Source of the DNA: Meghimatium bilineatum
Lineage: Eukaryota; Mollusca; Gastropoda; Stylommatophora; Philomycidae
Direction: 5' to 3'
NCBI GenBank assembly: GCA_034231615.1
Contig: CM067310.1
Coordinates: forward strand, 761,501 to 825,500
DNA length: 64,000 nt
Below, in pieces: positions 1-11,024 of the stretch (its first letter is position 1; the number at the start of each line of letters is the position of its first letter). The notes under the pieces were generated by a model that was given only the letters and a program-made list of their open reading frames with translations, did not search any database and was not told the origin of the DNA. The translations under genes and the position numbers were made by a program.

Positions 1-789
1 CCAGTGCTGCACAGTACATCTCTGGCTCCCTCCCAACCACAGAGGGTGCATACATATATACAATAACAAAACATTAAAAAAACATTGCAACAACAAAATA
101 AAAGCATTAGAAGCATAATTATATAGATGACTTGCCACGAAGCTTCTATAAGAAGATAACCTCAGTATAACGGCATGTCATCTACAAAGGTTTTCTGTTG
201 CACGGGTGATTTGTCTAGTGGGCCATTGTTGAGACTCACAGACGCAATCGCATGCATAAGAGAGTGCAGTAAAAGTTAATTTTGTCTGTTAAAATTAAAT
301 AAATCACTTCAATGTCACTAATATTCTCGATCTAATCTTGATTAAATCTCGATCTAATCGTGATTAGATCTAAGAATATTTCGTTGACACACGTAACTTA
401 TATTCAATGCAGAACGTCTAGACCGATTATTCCTGATGTCATTTCATAACAAAACTAACATGTTCATAATATCTTCTTTGAAAACAAATGTAATTCCCAA
501 TTCCTCATGACTAGAAACACAATCCATAAGAATTTCACTAAAAAGTACACCCGGTTGTGTGTTTTTTTTTTTTACAGTGGTTACACTACTTCTCAGTGAC
601 TGTCACAATTCTGCTACCACGACGTTGAGTGGAGTACACCCAGGTGTGTGTTGTGATGGTGTTTTTTTTTACGCCAATGGGTGGTAAAGGTTAAATAAAC
701 ATTTTCAGAATTGACTACACCAAGAGAAAGTGACAGGATGTTATAGCATATTTAAAGAACTAATTTCACATATTTTCTCATCAATATTA
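1..789. other. No recognisable feature
   Basis: AT-rich sequence without a convincing exon. Two short poly-T tracts (about 559 and 662) follow similar gtgtgttt contexts. GATCTAAT and its inverse recur around 330-372, making a small hairpin-like stretch. A 5' exon of the CTCF-like gene could lie here unseen. Confidence 0.4.
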
Positions 790-905
790 AATGCCTCGAA
801 TGTTACAGGGGCTTGAAAGGGGAGAAAGATATAGTAACACTGTTAAATGTCATGCTTGTAGTAAGGGACAACTAAGGAAGTTTGGATAGTAGGGATAGTT
901 ACCTC
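790..905 (+). mobile_element. SINE family A, degraded head
   Basis: Contains tgttacaggggcttgaaagg, then a diverged agtaacactgttaaatgtcatg and gtagtaagggacaactaagg. These correspond in order to the head of the SINE seen complete at 27336-27612 (minus) and 43475-43920. Confidence 0.45.
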
Positions 906-1149
906 CTGTAGATTAAAGTGACACAAAGATATCATGATGAAGATAGATTGAAAAAAAAAAGAACATGTGGCAGCCAAGTTCACCATGACAATACATTTCA
1001 TTGTTTGGACTATACTGTGCTAAAGTTTAAGAGTGAATGAAACATGTACATCATTAATGAGATGCTATCAATTCAAGAATATTTGCATTACCCCGAAATG
1101 TCTTTATTGCATGTTTTTATTTTATCACATTTGTAGCATGTTTGTGATT

Positions 1150-1470
1150 TGTTAGGCAGTTAATAGCCTTTAAAAGAGGGGCAGCAGCTTAACAGTGGAA
1201 ACTAGAAATACATGGGCAGGTCAAACAATATCTAAAGTCATCATACCATGCCTGACTTGTCAAGGGAGTGACCAGTATAAGACTTATCAGCCATCAATGA
1301 ACTCTTAGATAAGGAGATAACATGAACTGAATTTCATAAAGTATCATAAACAAATGGTCATTATTACTTGTAATGGATGAACAACAACAGAATTTCATTG
1401 ACAGGCTTACAGATTGACAGTGAGGACAATGCTCTGCACAGAAAATATCACATAGTAGACCTATCTATTG
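1150..1470 (+). mobile_element. LINE 3' end (non-LTR retrotransposon)
   Basis: Decayed frames still show the LISHQ-type end motif followed by a 3' tail with tgaatttca, aaatggtcat and aatggatgaacaacaac. The same tail occurs at 1936-2240 and 19050-19130, so these are three copies of one family. Confidence 0.5.
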
Positions 1471-1499
1471 TCTTTTCTCTGCTTTTGCTGTAAGGCATC

Positions 1500-1905
1500 G
1501 CAGGATTGAATGATGATCAGTGTTCGGGCTATGCCATGTTTGGTTGCTTGATATGCAGTTATGTCTCAGAATGTTGGTAACTCCTTCAATCCACCTTCTT
1601 CTTGGCCTTCCTCTGTATCTCGTCTTAATTTTCATGTTGTATGTTCTTGCTGCTGGCTAATAAGGGTTCATTCTCATGAAGTGGCAGAACCATTTCAGTC
1701 TCTGTTGTTCAATACCATATGTTTGACCACAGATATTGTTTGCTCCTGTAGTCTCTTCATTTCTCACATGATCTCTTCTTGTACTTTTTGCTTATTTTCT
1801 TAGATATCTCATTTCACACGTAGTAAGTTTTCTCTATTGTTCTTTAGTTAGTGTCCATGTCTGACATTGATAACATAATGTTGGTATGAAGATTGAATTT
1901 ATTAC
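1500..1905 (-). mobile_element. LINE C-terminal fragment
   Basis: On the minus strand, decayed frames give REEIM and EMKRLQEQ. The DNA aligns over its whole length with 52480-52860, sharing for example gttggtaactccttcaatcc and catgatctcttcttgt. It is 3' end material of the RRDHVRNEEI LINE also seen at 51404. Confidence 0.6.
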
Positions 1906-1935
1906 TTGCCTTTTGGTTTCTATCGGGATTGATTA

Positions 1936-2240
1936 GGGAGGACATAACGTTTACTGAATTTCATAATGTAGATATTCTTCTTCTTCAGCATTCTCAAACT
2001 CCTGCTGAATTTCTCTGATCCTGTTAGGTTTCCAGCAGGATGTAGTCCAGAGAATGGAAATGCACCCTGTCACCATTTTATGTGCACCAATGGTCCGACA
2101 CATCCATTTTCGGCGGATAATGTGGATATAACAAATGGTCATCATTTGTAATGGACACACAACAACAGTTTACATTAAAGGCTTACAGAGTGACAAGTGA
2201 TGACATGTTCTACAAAGCAAACATCACATAGTAGATAAAG
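1936..2240 (+). mobile_element. LINE 3' end interrupted by a SINE fragment
   Basis: The LINE tail (actgaatttcataatgt ... gatataacaaatggtcatc, then acaacaacag) is split by a reverse SINE piece at about 1971-2110. The short sequence taatgt[a/g]gatat stands at both junctions, as expected for a target-site duplication. Confidence 0.6.
1971..2110 (-). mobile_element. SINE family A tail, nested in a LINE
   Basis: Reads ttcttcttcagcattctcaa, later agcaggatgtagtccagaga and gacacatccattt, the reverse complement of the SINE tail. Only the 3' part of the SINE is present, as usual for 5'-truncated insertions. Confidence 0.65.
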
Positions 2241-2311
2241 AAGCAGGTACTATTTGCCATGGATTAATGAGTCAAATGATTTTAATAATTGTTTCTTTTC
2301 TTTTGTGACAG

Positions 2312-2545
2312 AATGAAGCAACGAATTCAAGCATTGTTTCTCAACACTCCACCTCCATTTTGACGTCTGTGTCTAGTGTTGTTATGGCAGGGAGAGGCAA
2401 CATCGTGACAGCAGTGAGTGACACTACCAGCAATAGCATCACAGGAGGTGCTCAACTTTTAGCAATTCAGAGCATTTCTGACAGTGCGCAACCTCAGCTG
2501 GTGGCCTTACCTCAGGGAACATCTTCAACTAACCAAGCGTATCAG
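2312..2545 (+). CDS. CTCF: CTCF-like gene, visible exon 1 (N-terminal S/T/Q-rich segment)
   Basis: The exon lies between a pyrimidine-rich acceptor (ttttgtgacag) and a donor at CAG/gttttt, which is a weak donor. It has 78 codons, starts and ends in phase 0, and is rich in Ser, Thr and Gln, as expected for an unstructured N-terminus. No initiator is needed inside it, so at least one earlier exon should exist, either in 1-2311 or before the window. Similarity to known N-termini is not recognisable; membership rests on frame continuity with the next exon and on position. Confidence 0.6.
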
Positions 2546-2605
2546 GTTTTTCAATCAATTTAATAAAACTAATTTGAAAATTACCAAAATAAAACTCTAT
2601 TACCT

Positions 2606-2850
2606 GCACGTTGCCAAAGCCTGAAGGGGAAGCATAGTGCAACACTGTTACCTGCCATGCATGTTGTAGCAGGAGACTAAAGAGTTTTTTGGGGGTGGAG
2701 TTTGCACTCCCATCCCATAGAGGGTCAAAGTAATGCAGAAGAATGCTGAAGTTGGATGTGTCAGGCAGAAAACCGCAGAAATTTCACTCAAACTGTAAAT
2801 CATTGCACAATGCTTTCTGTTCTTTGAAATTCATCCTGCTAAGCTTCAGG
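2606..2850 (+). mobile_element. SINE family A copy
   Basis: Nearly full length: gccaaagcctgaaggggaag, gtagcaggagactaaagag, cccatagagggtcaaagt, gaagttggatgtgtcaggc and attcatcctgctaagcttca. It lies in the first visible intron of the CTCF-like gene. Confidence 0.75.
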
Positions 2851-2879
2851 AGTTAATTTATCATAGAAGAAGAAAAGAA

Positions 2880-3245
2880 TTTCTCTAGTTCTTCAATTAG
2901 TTGTTAGATTATAATTACTGGACACAGGACACATCCATAGATGCTCCAATCTCTCTTTGAGTCTATTACTGGACACATCCATAGAAGCTCCAATCTCTCT
3001 TTAAGTGTATTTGCAGTTCCAGAATAACTGAGGATCTCTTTTGACTGGAGAATATTCTTCTAAACCAAAAATTGTGATTATTTTCCCTGATAGTAGCACA
3101 TTTCAAGCCTAGACACTTTATATAATGGACATGAAAAACAGATAATTCACTAATTAATTTCATTTTTCCGTGTAATGACTCCTTCCAACCTACTTCACTT
3201 GAAAGCATGCTTGTATTTTGTTTAAAATCTGTTGTGTTGTACATC
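2880..3245 (-). mobile_element. I-type LINE 3' end, truncated
   Basis: The minus strand reads LQIHLKRDWSFYGCVQ, which aligns with the end of the LINE at 34667-36807 (ATLKERSGLLWTCPEC). About 50 bp with acacatccatagatgctcc is duplicated in tandem (2930-3000). Confidence 0.55.
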
Positions 3246-3339
3246 CATCACATGATCATGAGGGCCATGTATTACATACATTTTATGAAATTAAATTAGA
3301 GTTATGTCCTTGATTATGAGCTTGTAGATGGGGTGCAAA

Positions 3340-4046
3340 GGGTCTTGCATTGCTCTTGTGCAGATTCATGGTTAGCAGATAACCAAGATCCTAAAAGTGC
3401 CTACTTGTAGTGCACCCTGGAAACAGAAGTACAGCTGCATTCCTGTCAAACACTTTTAGGCTCATGTCTGTGAGTGTGAAAGCTTTAGATAGAATGAGAT
3501 TTGACTGTGCAGACAATCAATATCTCTGACACCTCTGTGCCAACAACACACATAGCATCAATGTCGACACACTGCAATGCAAGACTGTCCGGTCTGAGCA
3601 TTGGAGGGACGACCAATGCAATCAGCATGAAATGGTAGATGCATGACGAGAGACAAAAAGATAACACACTGAGTGCAATAAGAAGGTAGCACAGCGCCAG
3701 CCTGCAGCACCATGTGCAAATAGAAAGGGAAAATGTTCCAAGGAAATCTGATATCTGATCTACAAGTTCTTTTAGCTCGAGACAAGCTTCTAGTTACCCA
3801 TGCTCCTTATGGGCATAGACCTAATTGTGGGTGCCTGGCCACAATTACTGTCGAGCTTTCCTATACTGGAAACATGCTCATGAAGTGAAAGGGTTCAGTA
3901 CCCGATAGGCTCAGGCAAAAGTGGGACACAGTCGTTCAGCTCGAGAACATGCTTTGCTCCCAAATGCGTGGTGAGACTTATTTCTTTTTTTTATTGACAA
4001 AAAGTAAGATTGATCTGAAATAATTGATCCTTATTTGTGTTACCAG
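3340..4046. other. Intronic sequence, no recognised feature
   Basis: No exon or clear element. A short segment near 3800-3960 has balanced base composition and may be an old transposon. Confidence 0.3.
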
Positions 4047-4226
4047 ATGTCAGGTCTGCAGACAGCAGATGGAACCATGAACTCTGAGCTTGGGTATCAG
4101 AATATAACAATTTTACCGTCTGAAATGACACAGAATGGAGATATGTACTATGTATTGATCATGGCACCGCAAGAAGTGCAGAAAGAAGGGGCTCAATCTC
4201 TTGCTCAGGTTATTGAAGATTTGAAA
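4047..4226 (+). CDS. CTCF: CTCF-like gene, visible exon 2
   Basis: Exactly 60 codons, phase 0 at both ends, between acceptor ttaccag and donor AAA/gtaagt, a strong consensus donor. The peptide is acidic and Gln-rich and ends with AQVIEDLK. It contains the pair MYYVLIM but no YDF motif. A methionine codon lies directly after the acceptor; since the exon is also open upstream of it through the splice, I treat it as internal. An alternative first exon is possible but less likely. Confidence 0.65.
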
Positions 4227-4255
4227 GTAAGTTGAGTGTAGTAATCAAAATATAT

Positions 4256-4495
4256 TGAGAGGGAACAATGACAGACTGAGATAGTTAACTTTATGAGAGC
4301 AAACAATGACAGACTGAGATAGTTAACTTTATGAGAGCGAACAATGACAGACTGAGATAGTTAACTTTATGAGAGGGAACAATGACAGACTGAGATAGAT
4401 TGCTAACTTTATGAGATGGATCAAATGCAGATTGGGATAGACAGTTTACTTTGTGTGAACAATGACAGACTGAGATAGATTGCTAACTTTATGAG
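4256..4495 (+). repeat. Minisatellite, 38 bp unit, about 6 copies
   Basis: The unit contains aacaatgacagactgagata. Later units carry small insertions. The array lies in the intron after visible exon 2. Confidence 0.85.
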
Positions 4496-4519
4496 AGAGA
4501 TTAAGATATCCATGTGTTG

Positions 4520-4775
4520 CCAAGTGGTAGAGGATAGGAACACTGACCTTTCATGTATGTCGCAGGAGGTGACTAAGGGGTTTTGGGGATGGAGTAACTC
4601 TACCAACCCATAGAAGGTTGAAGTGACCATGCTGAAGTCGGATGTTTCAGGCAGAAAGGTGCAGATATCACAGCCAAGCTGTAAACCATGAGAGAACACA
4701 TTCCATTCTTTGGATTACATTCTGCTTAGAAGCAGGATTTTGAGAATGAAAGCAGAAGAAGAGGAACAAAGAATC
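4520..4775 (+). mobile_element. SINE family A copy
   Basis: Contains tcgcaggaggtgactaagg, cccatagaaggttgaagtg, gaagtcggatgtttcaggc and gaaagcagaagaagagg. It ends about 45 bp before visible exon 3. Confidence 0.7.
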
Positions 4776-4816
4776 ATTAATGTTCTCATTATTTTATATT
4801 TTCTTTTTGTTTCCAG

Positions 4817-5104
4817 CAAGAAAACCAGGAACTATCAGAAGAACTAGTGGAGATAAACGGAGAAATGAAACGAGTTCTGCGCGTAGTTCCCAAGAAGTTC
4901 ATGACTGCTAACTTTGGTGCGCAGTTGATGTGTGACTACTGCGACTACACCAGCCCCAAGCGATATTTGTTAACCCGTCACATGAAGTCTCACTCTGATG
5001 AAAGACCTCACAAGTGTAAAGAGTGCGAACGAGGCTTCAAAACACCGGCTTCACTTGTAAATCATGTCAACACCCACACAGGCACTCGACCGCACAAGTG
5101 CAAG
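4817..5104 (+). CDS. CTCF: CTCF-like gene, visible exon 3 (zinc fingers 1, 2 and start of 3)
   Basis: 96 codons, phase 0, acceptor tttccag and donor AAG/gtagtc. Residues 1-38 are a Glu-rich leader followed by a basic stretch (RVVPKKF). Finger 1 runs from about residue 39 (CDYCDYTSPK) to HMKSH; finger 2 is CKECERGFKTPASLVNHVNTH minus its outer residues. The linkers SDERPHKC and TGTRPHKC are almost identical to those between fingers 1, 2 and 3 of vertebrate CTCF. The last codons carry the first Cys of finger 3, so the intron splits the Cys-x2-Cys pair of that finger. Confidence 0.92.
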
Positions 5105-7233
5105 GTAGTCTCTAGTTAATCATCTTACTTCATTGGCAACTTATTAATTATATTGAACTATCTTTAATTATATTGACCAGTCCTTTGATGATATTGATCA
5201 CTCTATTAATTATATTGATTATATTGATGTCTATATTGATCAGTCTATTGACCATATTGACTTGATTGTTTGACTTGCCCTTTTGTTATTCTAACTCCCA
5301 GGCTTCAGTTCCCTAAGTCACATTTCGAGATTCAAGTCTCTTTCTCATGTTTGTCCTGTAATTTAATATACTCTATCATATGTAAGCATTGTGATTTGAA
5401 TAAATTGGTAAAACTGGTAGACTTTTGACGGACTGATTCGCTGAACTTTTACGAGATATCACAAATCATTGTGACTCTCTAGTGGCCAATCATTTCAACA
5501 GCCCTTCACATCATGGTAGCTCTGATGTCTCGGTAACTGGTTTGCTACATTGCTATTCTGATGATTGGCAACATAAGTCTTTGGAATATCATCTCATTTG
5601 TCATATGTGAGTCTTAAACCACATGCCATGAACATTAATCACCATTTTGTTTGATTTACTCACTTCTTTTTTAACCCCTGCTCCCGTATTTTACTGATCC
5701 TTGCAATTGTTTGTTTTCTGTACTCGGTCGTTAGTTATTATTTTTGTGTTTGCTAGATTTCTGTGTATTTGTATTATGTCTTACGTGTTTATGTGTGTCA
5801 ACATGTGATTATTTTATATCCTAATCCGTCAATTGCGCATTAATAGACCTTTTTGAGTAATTTTGTTCCGTCATATATATATCTCAACCTTTGTTATTGT
5901 TTCGTTTCCTCAATATATTATTATAATTGTTTAACAGATAGGTGTCCACACACGTATACATATTTGTATATGCATATTACTTTACATGGTTTGATGTATC
6001 CATACAATTAATTTGGATCACACATTTGTACATATGCTTGTGTTTGAGAAATGCATATGAATATCTTCATGTGAACGAATATTTATGTTGATACATGTAT
6101 ATTTCTCTATAGGTGCGAATGTTTATCTTATTGCATGTATTTATGTGAGAAAATGTATATGTGAATACATGTATATATTTTTATGTGAGTGCCTGTTTAT
6201 GTTATTGCATGTATCTGCATTGTGGGTCATTATGTACACCTATTCTTGTGTTGATCCTTGCTTGTGTGTGGATACATTTACATGTTTGTGCATTTTGTGT
6301 GGGCATATTTCTTAAAATGTATTAATTATGTTAAAGATATATATTTGTTTATTTCTGATGGATTTGTGTGAATATGTATATGCATATATATAAGTGTGTG
6401 TGCGTGTATACATATATTTATATGTATGTGTGTATATGTACAAATGTATATATATATCAATATATACATTTGTATGTATGTGTGTATATATGTATGTTTA
6501 TATGTATGCATATATATTGGTGTACATGAATGTGTTTTTGTGGCTCTGCACATATAGTAATATGTATTTACATGTATGTGTTTGTACTTGTATGTACTTG
6601 TATAAATATTCACATATTTTTATGATTTTTATGTATGTGTGCGTATATGTATAGATATTGATGTTCATATTTCCTGATGGTATATGTTGGTATGTACATG
6701 TGTGTTCGGTTGTGTGCTTCTATATGCATGTGTGTATACTTTTGATGCATGTCTTGTCCAGAGGTTGACAACTACTGATCCTCCCTAAACATTTCTATGG
6801 TCTTAGTTCCTTGACCTCGTTCTATGCTTCCCTGTGATCAGTTAGTGCAGCCGGGAGTTATTTTAATTTACTAGGGAATATCCCTCAAGTACTTGACCTT
6901 GTTTAGGCTTCTCTGTGAACAGTTAGTGCTGTCAGGAATTATTTTATTACGGAGTATACCTCAAATATTTGATCTTGTTCTATGATTCCCTGTGAAGAGT
7001 TAGTGCTGTTGGGAGTTATTTTATCAGGGAGAATGCCTCAAAAACTTTTCGCTCATATATTGCCATATTGGGCATCGTTCGGTAAACATTAGCAAACTAG
7101 TTTGTTCTCACTGGCTCATTTAGATTCAGTCAAAAGTTCATCCTCGCTGGTACTTTTGAGAACCAGTCAATATCCAGGTAATTCATCTTTGAAATCCAAT
7201 CGATAACTGGGTTGTTTGTGATGGTATTTTCAG
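5105..7233 (+). repeat. AT- and TATG-rich intron with degenerate repeats
   Basis: This CTCF-like intron has a degenerate ttatattgaccagtc repeat (5135-5270), a long stretch of TATG/TGTA-type simple sequence (about 5940-6760) and three copies of a unit near 80 bp (6811-7045, with ctgtgaacagttagtgctgt). No exon was seen. The open frames in the TATG part are by-products of the repeat. Confidence 0.6.
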
Positions 7234-7398
7234 ACTTGTGATGCTGCATTCACCACATCAGGGGAGCTGGTTCGACATATTAGATACAGGCACACATTTG
7301 AAAAACCTCATCGGTGTCCTAACTGTGATTATGCTAGTGTGGAACTCTCCAAGCTCAAAAGACACATGAGGTCTCACACTGGAGAAAGACCATATAAG
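7234..7398 (+). CDS. CTCF: CTCF-like gene, visible exon 4 (rest of finger 3, finger 4)
   Basis: 55 codons, phase 0, acceptor tattttcag and donor AAG/gtagtg. It completes finger 3 ([14 protein letters not shown]) and holds finger 4 ([18 protein letters not shown]), then the linker TGERPYK. These two are the most strongly conserved fingers of CTCF and belong to the set that reads the core motif. The base-contacting positions I can compare (TSGELVR, SVExSKLKR) are the same as in vertebrate CTCF, so the core DNA preference is probably retained. Confidence 0.94.
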
Positions 7399-7777
7399 GT
7401 AGTGACTTTAAAAATAAATGTTGTGTTACTTTGACACAATTACGTTATTAATATGTCACTGTTGCTGTAATAAGTGTTACAATTGTTTATAATTAATTTC
7501 AATTTTGTATGGGCATTTCTCATAGTTTCAGGGAAGCAAAATCTCTGCTAAAATGTTCTGTACTACTTCAATGGAGAGAACTAAATGGAAACTTTAGATC
7601 TGAGCAAGACAACACATTGAACAGAAACGAAAAAGTCATGATATTTCGACTGAGAACGGTACAATGCTGTATAAAAGCACACTTACACTGAATTTGCATT
7701 AGCGACACTTCGGCCTGCATCTGTGGAGCAACAACATGGCCACTATAGCACATACTACAGACTGTCTCATCTTTGCT

Positions 7778-7950
7778 GCTCATAGGGCTACTGTCTGGCC
7801 CCACAGGGACATCTCATAGGGCTACTGTCTGGCCCCACAGGGGCATCTCATAGGGCTACTGTCTGGCCCTACAGGGACATCTCATAGGGCTACAGTCTGA
7901 CCCCACAGGGGCATCTCATAGGGCTACAGTCTGGCCCCACAGGGGCATCT
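7778..7950 (+). repeat. Minisatellite, 34 bp unit, 5 copies
   Basis: The unit contains catagggctactgtctggcc and ccacaggg, with single-base differences between copies. Confidence 0.9.
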
Positions 7951-8079
7951 CTACAAAACAAATTATTGGAAATTACATCGACTTAAAACAAACAGCAGCT
8001 ACAAATAACCAATATCAGACTGGATGGCGTAGGTGTCAACTAGTATAGATTTTCTGTATTGATATGGATTTCGCTCCAA

Positions 8080-8730
8080 ATAAAGTTAGCTATCCCATCC
8101 AATAGATGGTCAAAGTGACCCAGACGCCATGCTGAAGTTGGATGTGTCGGGTTGGGAGATCACAGCCAAGCTGTAAACCACTTTTTCTTCTTTGGACTTG
8201 TTATTTGTCCATCACAAGTGATGATGCACATTTGTTACATGCACATTTGTTGGTGGTTGTGAAAGGAAAACCAGGGGAACCCAAGACCATCCAAGTCTTA
8301 GGATGCCCTTGCAGCAACAGAAAAATCGAAACCAACCATTTCCTGAAGGAGGACGAGAAACAGAAGCTCAAGATCCCAAGCACCAGTTCAACAATCAAAC
8401 CAGCCCTAATTAGGACTACATCCTAACCCCCCCAGTATTTTTTGTCCATATCAGGACACACAGACCAGACCCCAGGTCAAATGACCAGTCCCTAACAGGA
8501 CAACCGAGGTCATTTGGCCACATTATATGCCCTGATGTAACCAAAGGAAAACTTTCCGAAGTTAAAAGAAGCATGTCTTACTCTAGAAAGACAAATCTAT
8601 CAACCAACCAACAAACAAGAAATTGGCTTGCACTTTTTGATTTCACTGAGGAACTGAGGAATAGTTGGGCAAACAGAGTTGTACTTCTTGGGACTACATT
8701 CTGCTAGTCTGCAGAAGTTTGAGAACAGAT
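8080..8730 (+). mobile_element. SINE family A, possibly split by an unknown insertion
   Basis: The SINE body (catcccatccaatagatggtc, trimmed; gaagttggatgtgtcgggt; cacagccaagctgtaaacca) stops near 8200. A SINE tail (ggactacattctgctagtct) appears at about 8690. Between them lie roughly 450 bases with an open frame (KPGEPKTIQVLGCPCSNRK) that I do not recognise. Confidence 0.45.
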
Positions 8731-8787
8731 GCTGCAGACTTATTATTATTTGTTATTGTTTTAATGAATTTCTGATTCCAATCTTAG

Positions 8788-9077
8788 TGCCCCCACTGTC
8801 CGTATGCTAGCCCAGACACATACAAACTGAAGAGGCATCTACGCATACACACTGGAGAAAAGCCATACGAATGTGATATCTGTCATGCAAGGTTCACTCA
8901 GAGCAACAGTCTGAAGGCTCACAAATTAATCCACTCAGGAAACAAGCCTGTTTTCCAGTGTGACTTATGTCCTACAACTTGCGGTCGCAAGACGGACCTC
9001 AAGATTCACGTTAACAAACTTCACTCAATGGGATCCCCCTTGGAGTGTAAGAAATGTGGGCAAGTCTTTTCTGACAG
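8788..9077 (+). CDS. CTCF: CTCF-like gene, visible exon 5 (fingers 5, 6, 7 and start of 8)
   Basis: Acceptor atcttag, donor GACAG/gtagag; 96 codons plus two bases. Finger 5 (YASPDTYKLKRHLRIH) differs from vertebrate CTCF by R to P at one helix-flanking position. Finger 6 keeps HARFTQS but then reads NSLKAHKLIH, one residue shorter in its His spacing. Finger 7 (TCGRKTDLKIHVNKLH) corresponds to ARKSDLGVH. Finger 8 begins with CKKCGQVFSDR and is split by the intron inside an Arg codon. A 36 bp minisatellite starts about 90 bp after the donor. Confidence 0.93.
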
Positions 9078-9164
9078 GTAGAGTGATTAATGTCTGCTCA
9101 CAATGTTTTGTTTCTCAAGTGTATGTGTTCATTAAGTCATTTCCTATGAGTTTATTTTTTGTTG

Positions 9165-9838
9165 TATGTACTATACTTGGAGAGAAACTATTTTATATTG
9201 TATATATGATACTTGGAGAGAAAATATTTTATATTGTATATATGATACTTGGAGAGAAAATATTTTATGTTGTATGTATGATACTTGGAGAGAAACTATT
9301 TTATGTTGTATGTATGATACTTGGAGAGAAACTATTTTATATTGTATGTATGATACTTGGAGAGAAACTATTTTATATTGTATGTATGATACTTGGAGAG
9401 AAAATATTTTATGTTGTATGTATGATACTTGGAGAGAAAATATTTTATGTTGTATGTATGATACTTGGAGAGAAAATATTTTATATTGTATGTATGATAC
9501 TTGGAGAGAAACTATTTTATATTGTATGTATGATACTTGGAGAGAAAATATTTTATGTTGTATGTATGATACTTGGAGAGAAAATATTTTATGTTGTATG
9601 TATGATACTTGGAGAGAAAATATTTTATGTTGTATGTATGATACTTGGAGAGAAAATATTTTATGTTGTATGTATGATACTTGGAGAGAAAATATTTTAT
9701 GTTGTATGTATGATACTTGGAGAGAAAATATTTTATGTTGTATGTATGATACTTGGAGAGAAAATATTTTATGTTGTATGTATGATACTTGGAGAGAAAA
9801 TATTTTATATTGTATGTATGATACTTGGAGAGAAACTA
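9165..9838 (+). repeat. Minisatellite, 36 bp unit, about 18 copies
   Basis: The unit contains tgatacttggagagaaaat and gttgtatgta. Because 36 is a multiple of three and the unit lacks stops in two frames, it yields long spurious open frames. It lies in the intron that splits zinc finger 8. Confidence 0.95.
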
Positions 9839-10084
9839 AAACAAGTAATATTTTACCAATATCTCGGACACATAATCATAAATGATGGCAGATGTGAAAC
9901 AGAAGATAAAACGAGTTGCCAATCTTGAACTTTGTGTACATGTGACTGCAGAGTCGGTTGTGTCCCATTCTGAGGCATTGAATTACAACTTGTTCTGATC
10001 TGTTCATAATCTGATAGTCATTTTGCATTACTATTTGTGGCCTGTTTATTGACTTATTGATTATCTGTTTTTTTCTGATGGCAG

Positions 10085-10775
10085 GTGATTAGTACATTTG
10101 GTTGGTCTTCTCCATAACCTTCCTTAGCCAGTTGGTCTGCTTTTTCATTTACTGGTATTCCACAGTGAGAGGGTACCCACTGCATGGTTACTTATACTGG
10201 CAAGACAGTTCATTAAGTAATTTGTGTAAGTCTTGTTAGTTTTCAAGACTGGAGAGCTTGAAGCACTGACCTTGCATCTGTCAGGAATACCACAGGCTGT
10301 GAGCCAGGGTTAGAGTTCAGTTTTTTTAGTTGTCACCCTAACTGCCTGAATTTCTGCATTATATTTGATGCAGAATTTCCCTGTTGGTGTTCTGATCATA
10401 TATCTAGGCTTGTTTGGATATTCTATATATACACCTGTACCTCCATTCCTCACTGCATTCTGTGTTGACCCATCTGTGTATACTGACCCATATGTCTTGT
10501 GGGTATTCTTCGTCCTGTAAACTGACTGTCCTTCGCTGCACACTGTTCTGTTTGTCCTCGCTTAGTATTCCTTTCATGTGGGTCTGAATGTATATTGGCA
10601 TTCCATACCTTTCACTCCAAGGGGTTTGTTCTGGTACAGACTTTAGGGGGGGGCTGTCAACTTCAGGTAGGTCTGTAAGTTGTCTATGGAGTCGTTCAGC
10701 TTGGTGGATAAAGCTGCTTCTTTTCAGTCGCTCCAGTCGATTTTGGAATCTTTCCTTCATTGGATGACTTGGCAT
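10085..10775 (-). mobile_element. Non-LTR retrotransposon RNase H region, decayed
   Basis: Minus-strand frames with frameshifts give YTDGSTQNAVRNGGTGVYI, KYNAEIQAV, FLTDARSVLQALQS and QWVPSHCGIPVNEKADQLAK. These are the catalytic blocks of a LINE-encoded RNase H (Asp in TDGS, Glu in AEIQA, Asp in TDARS, and the HCGI-ADQLAK end). The RT part is not present. It lies in the intron before visible exon 6. Confidence 0.85.
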
Positions 10776-11024
10776 ACACTGAAACTATTCTGTTTGTATT
10801 AGTACTTTTGTGTCTCTGCGTTCGCCAAGTGTTTGCATTCTTCCCATTTTCTGCATCTCTACTATGGGTGTTGATTTAATTGCTCCCAGCATTACAGTAT
10901 TACATCTAAGCGGGAACATTGCTCCTGACACATACAAATAATGTTGATTAAATTGCTCCTGACACATACAAATAATGTTGATTAAATACTTATTTGTTGA
11001 TAAATTTCTCTTCATAATAACCAG

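Noticed and set aside
6085..6660. Tyr/Ile/Cys-rich open frames that look like membrane proteins
   Set aside because: Simple TATG/TGTA sequence without splice sites or codon bias.
9165..9838. Extension of visible exon 5 into a 322-codon frame
   Set aside because: A different frame from the zinc-finger frame; a good donor (AG/gtagag) ends the exon before the array, and the next exon restores finger 8.
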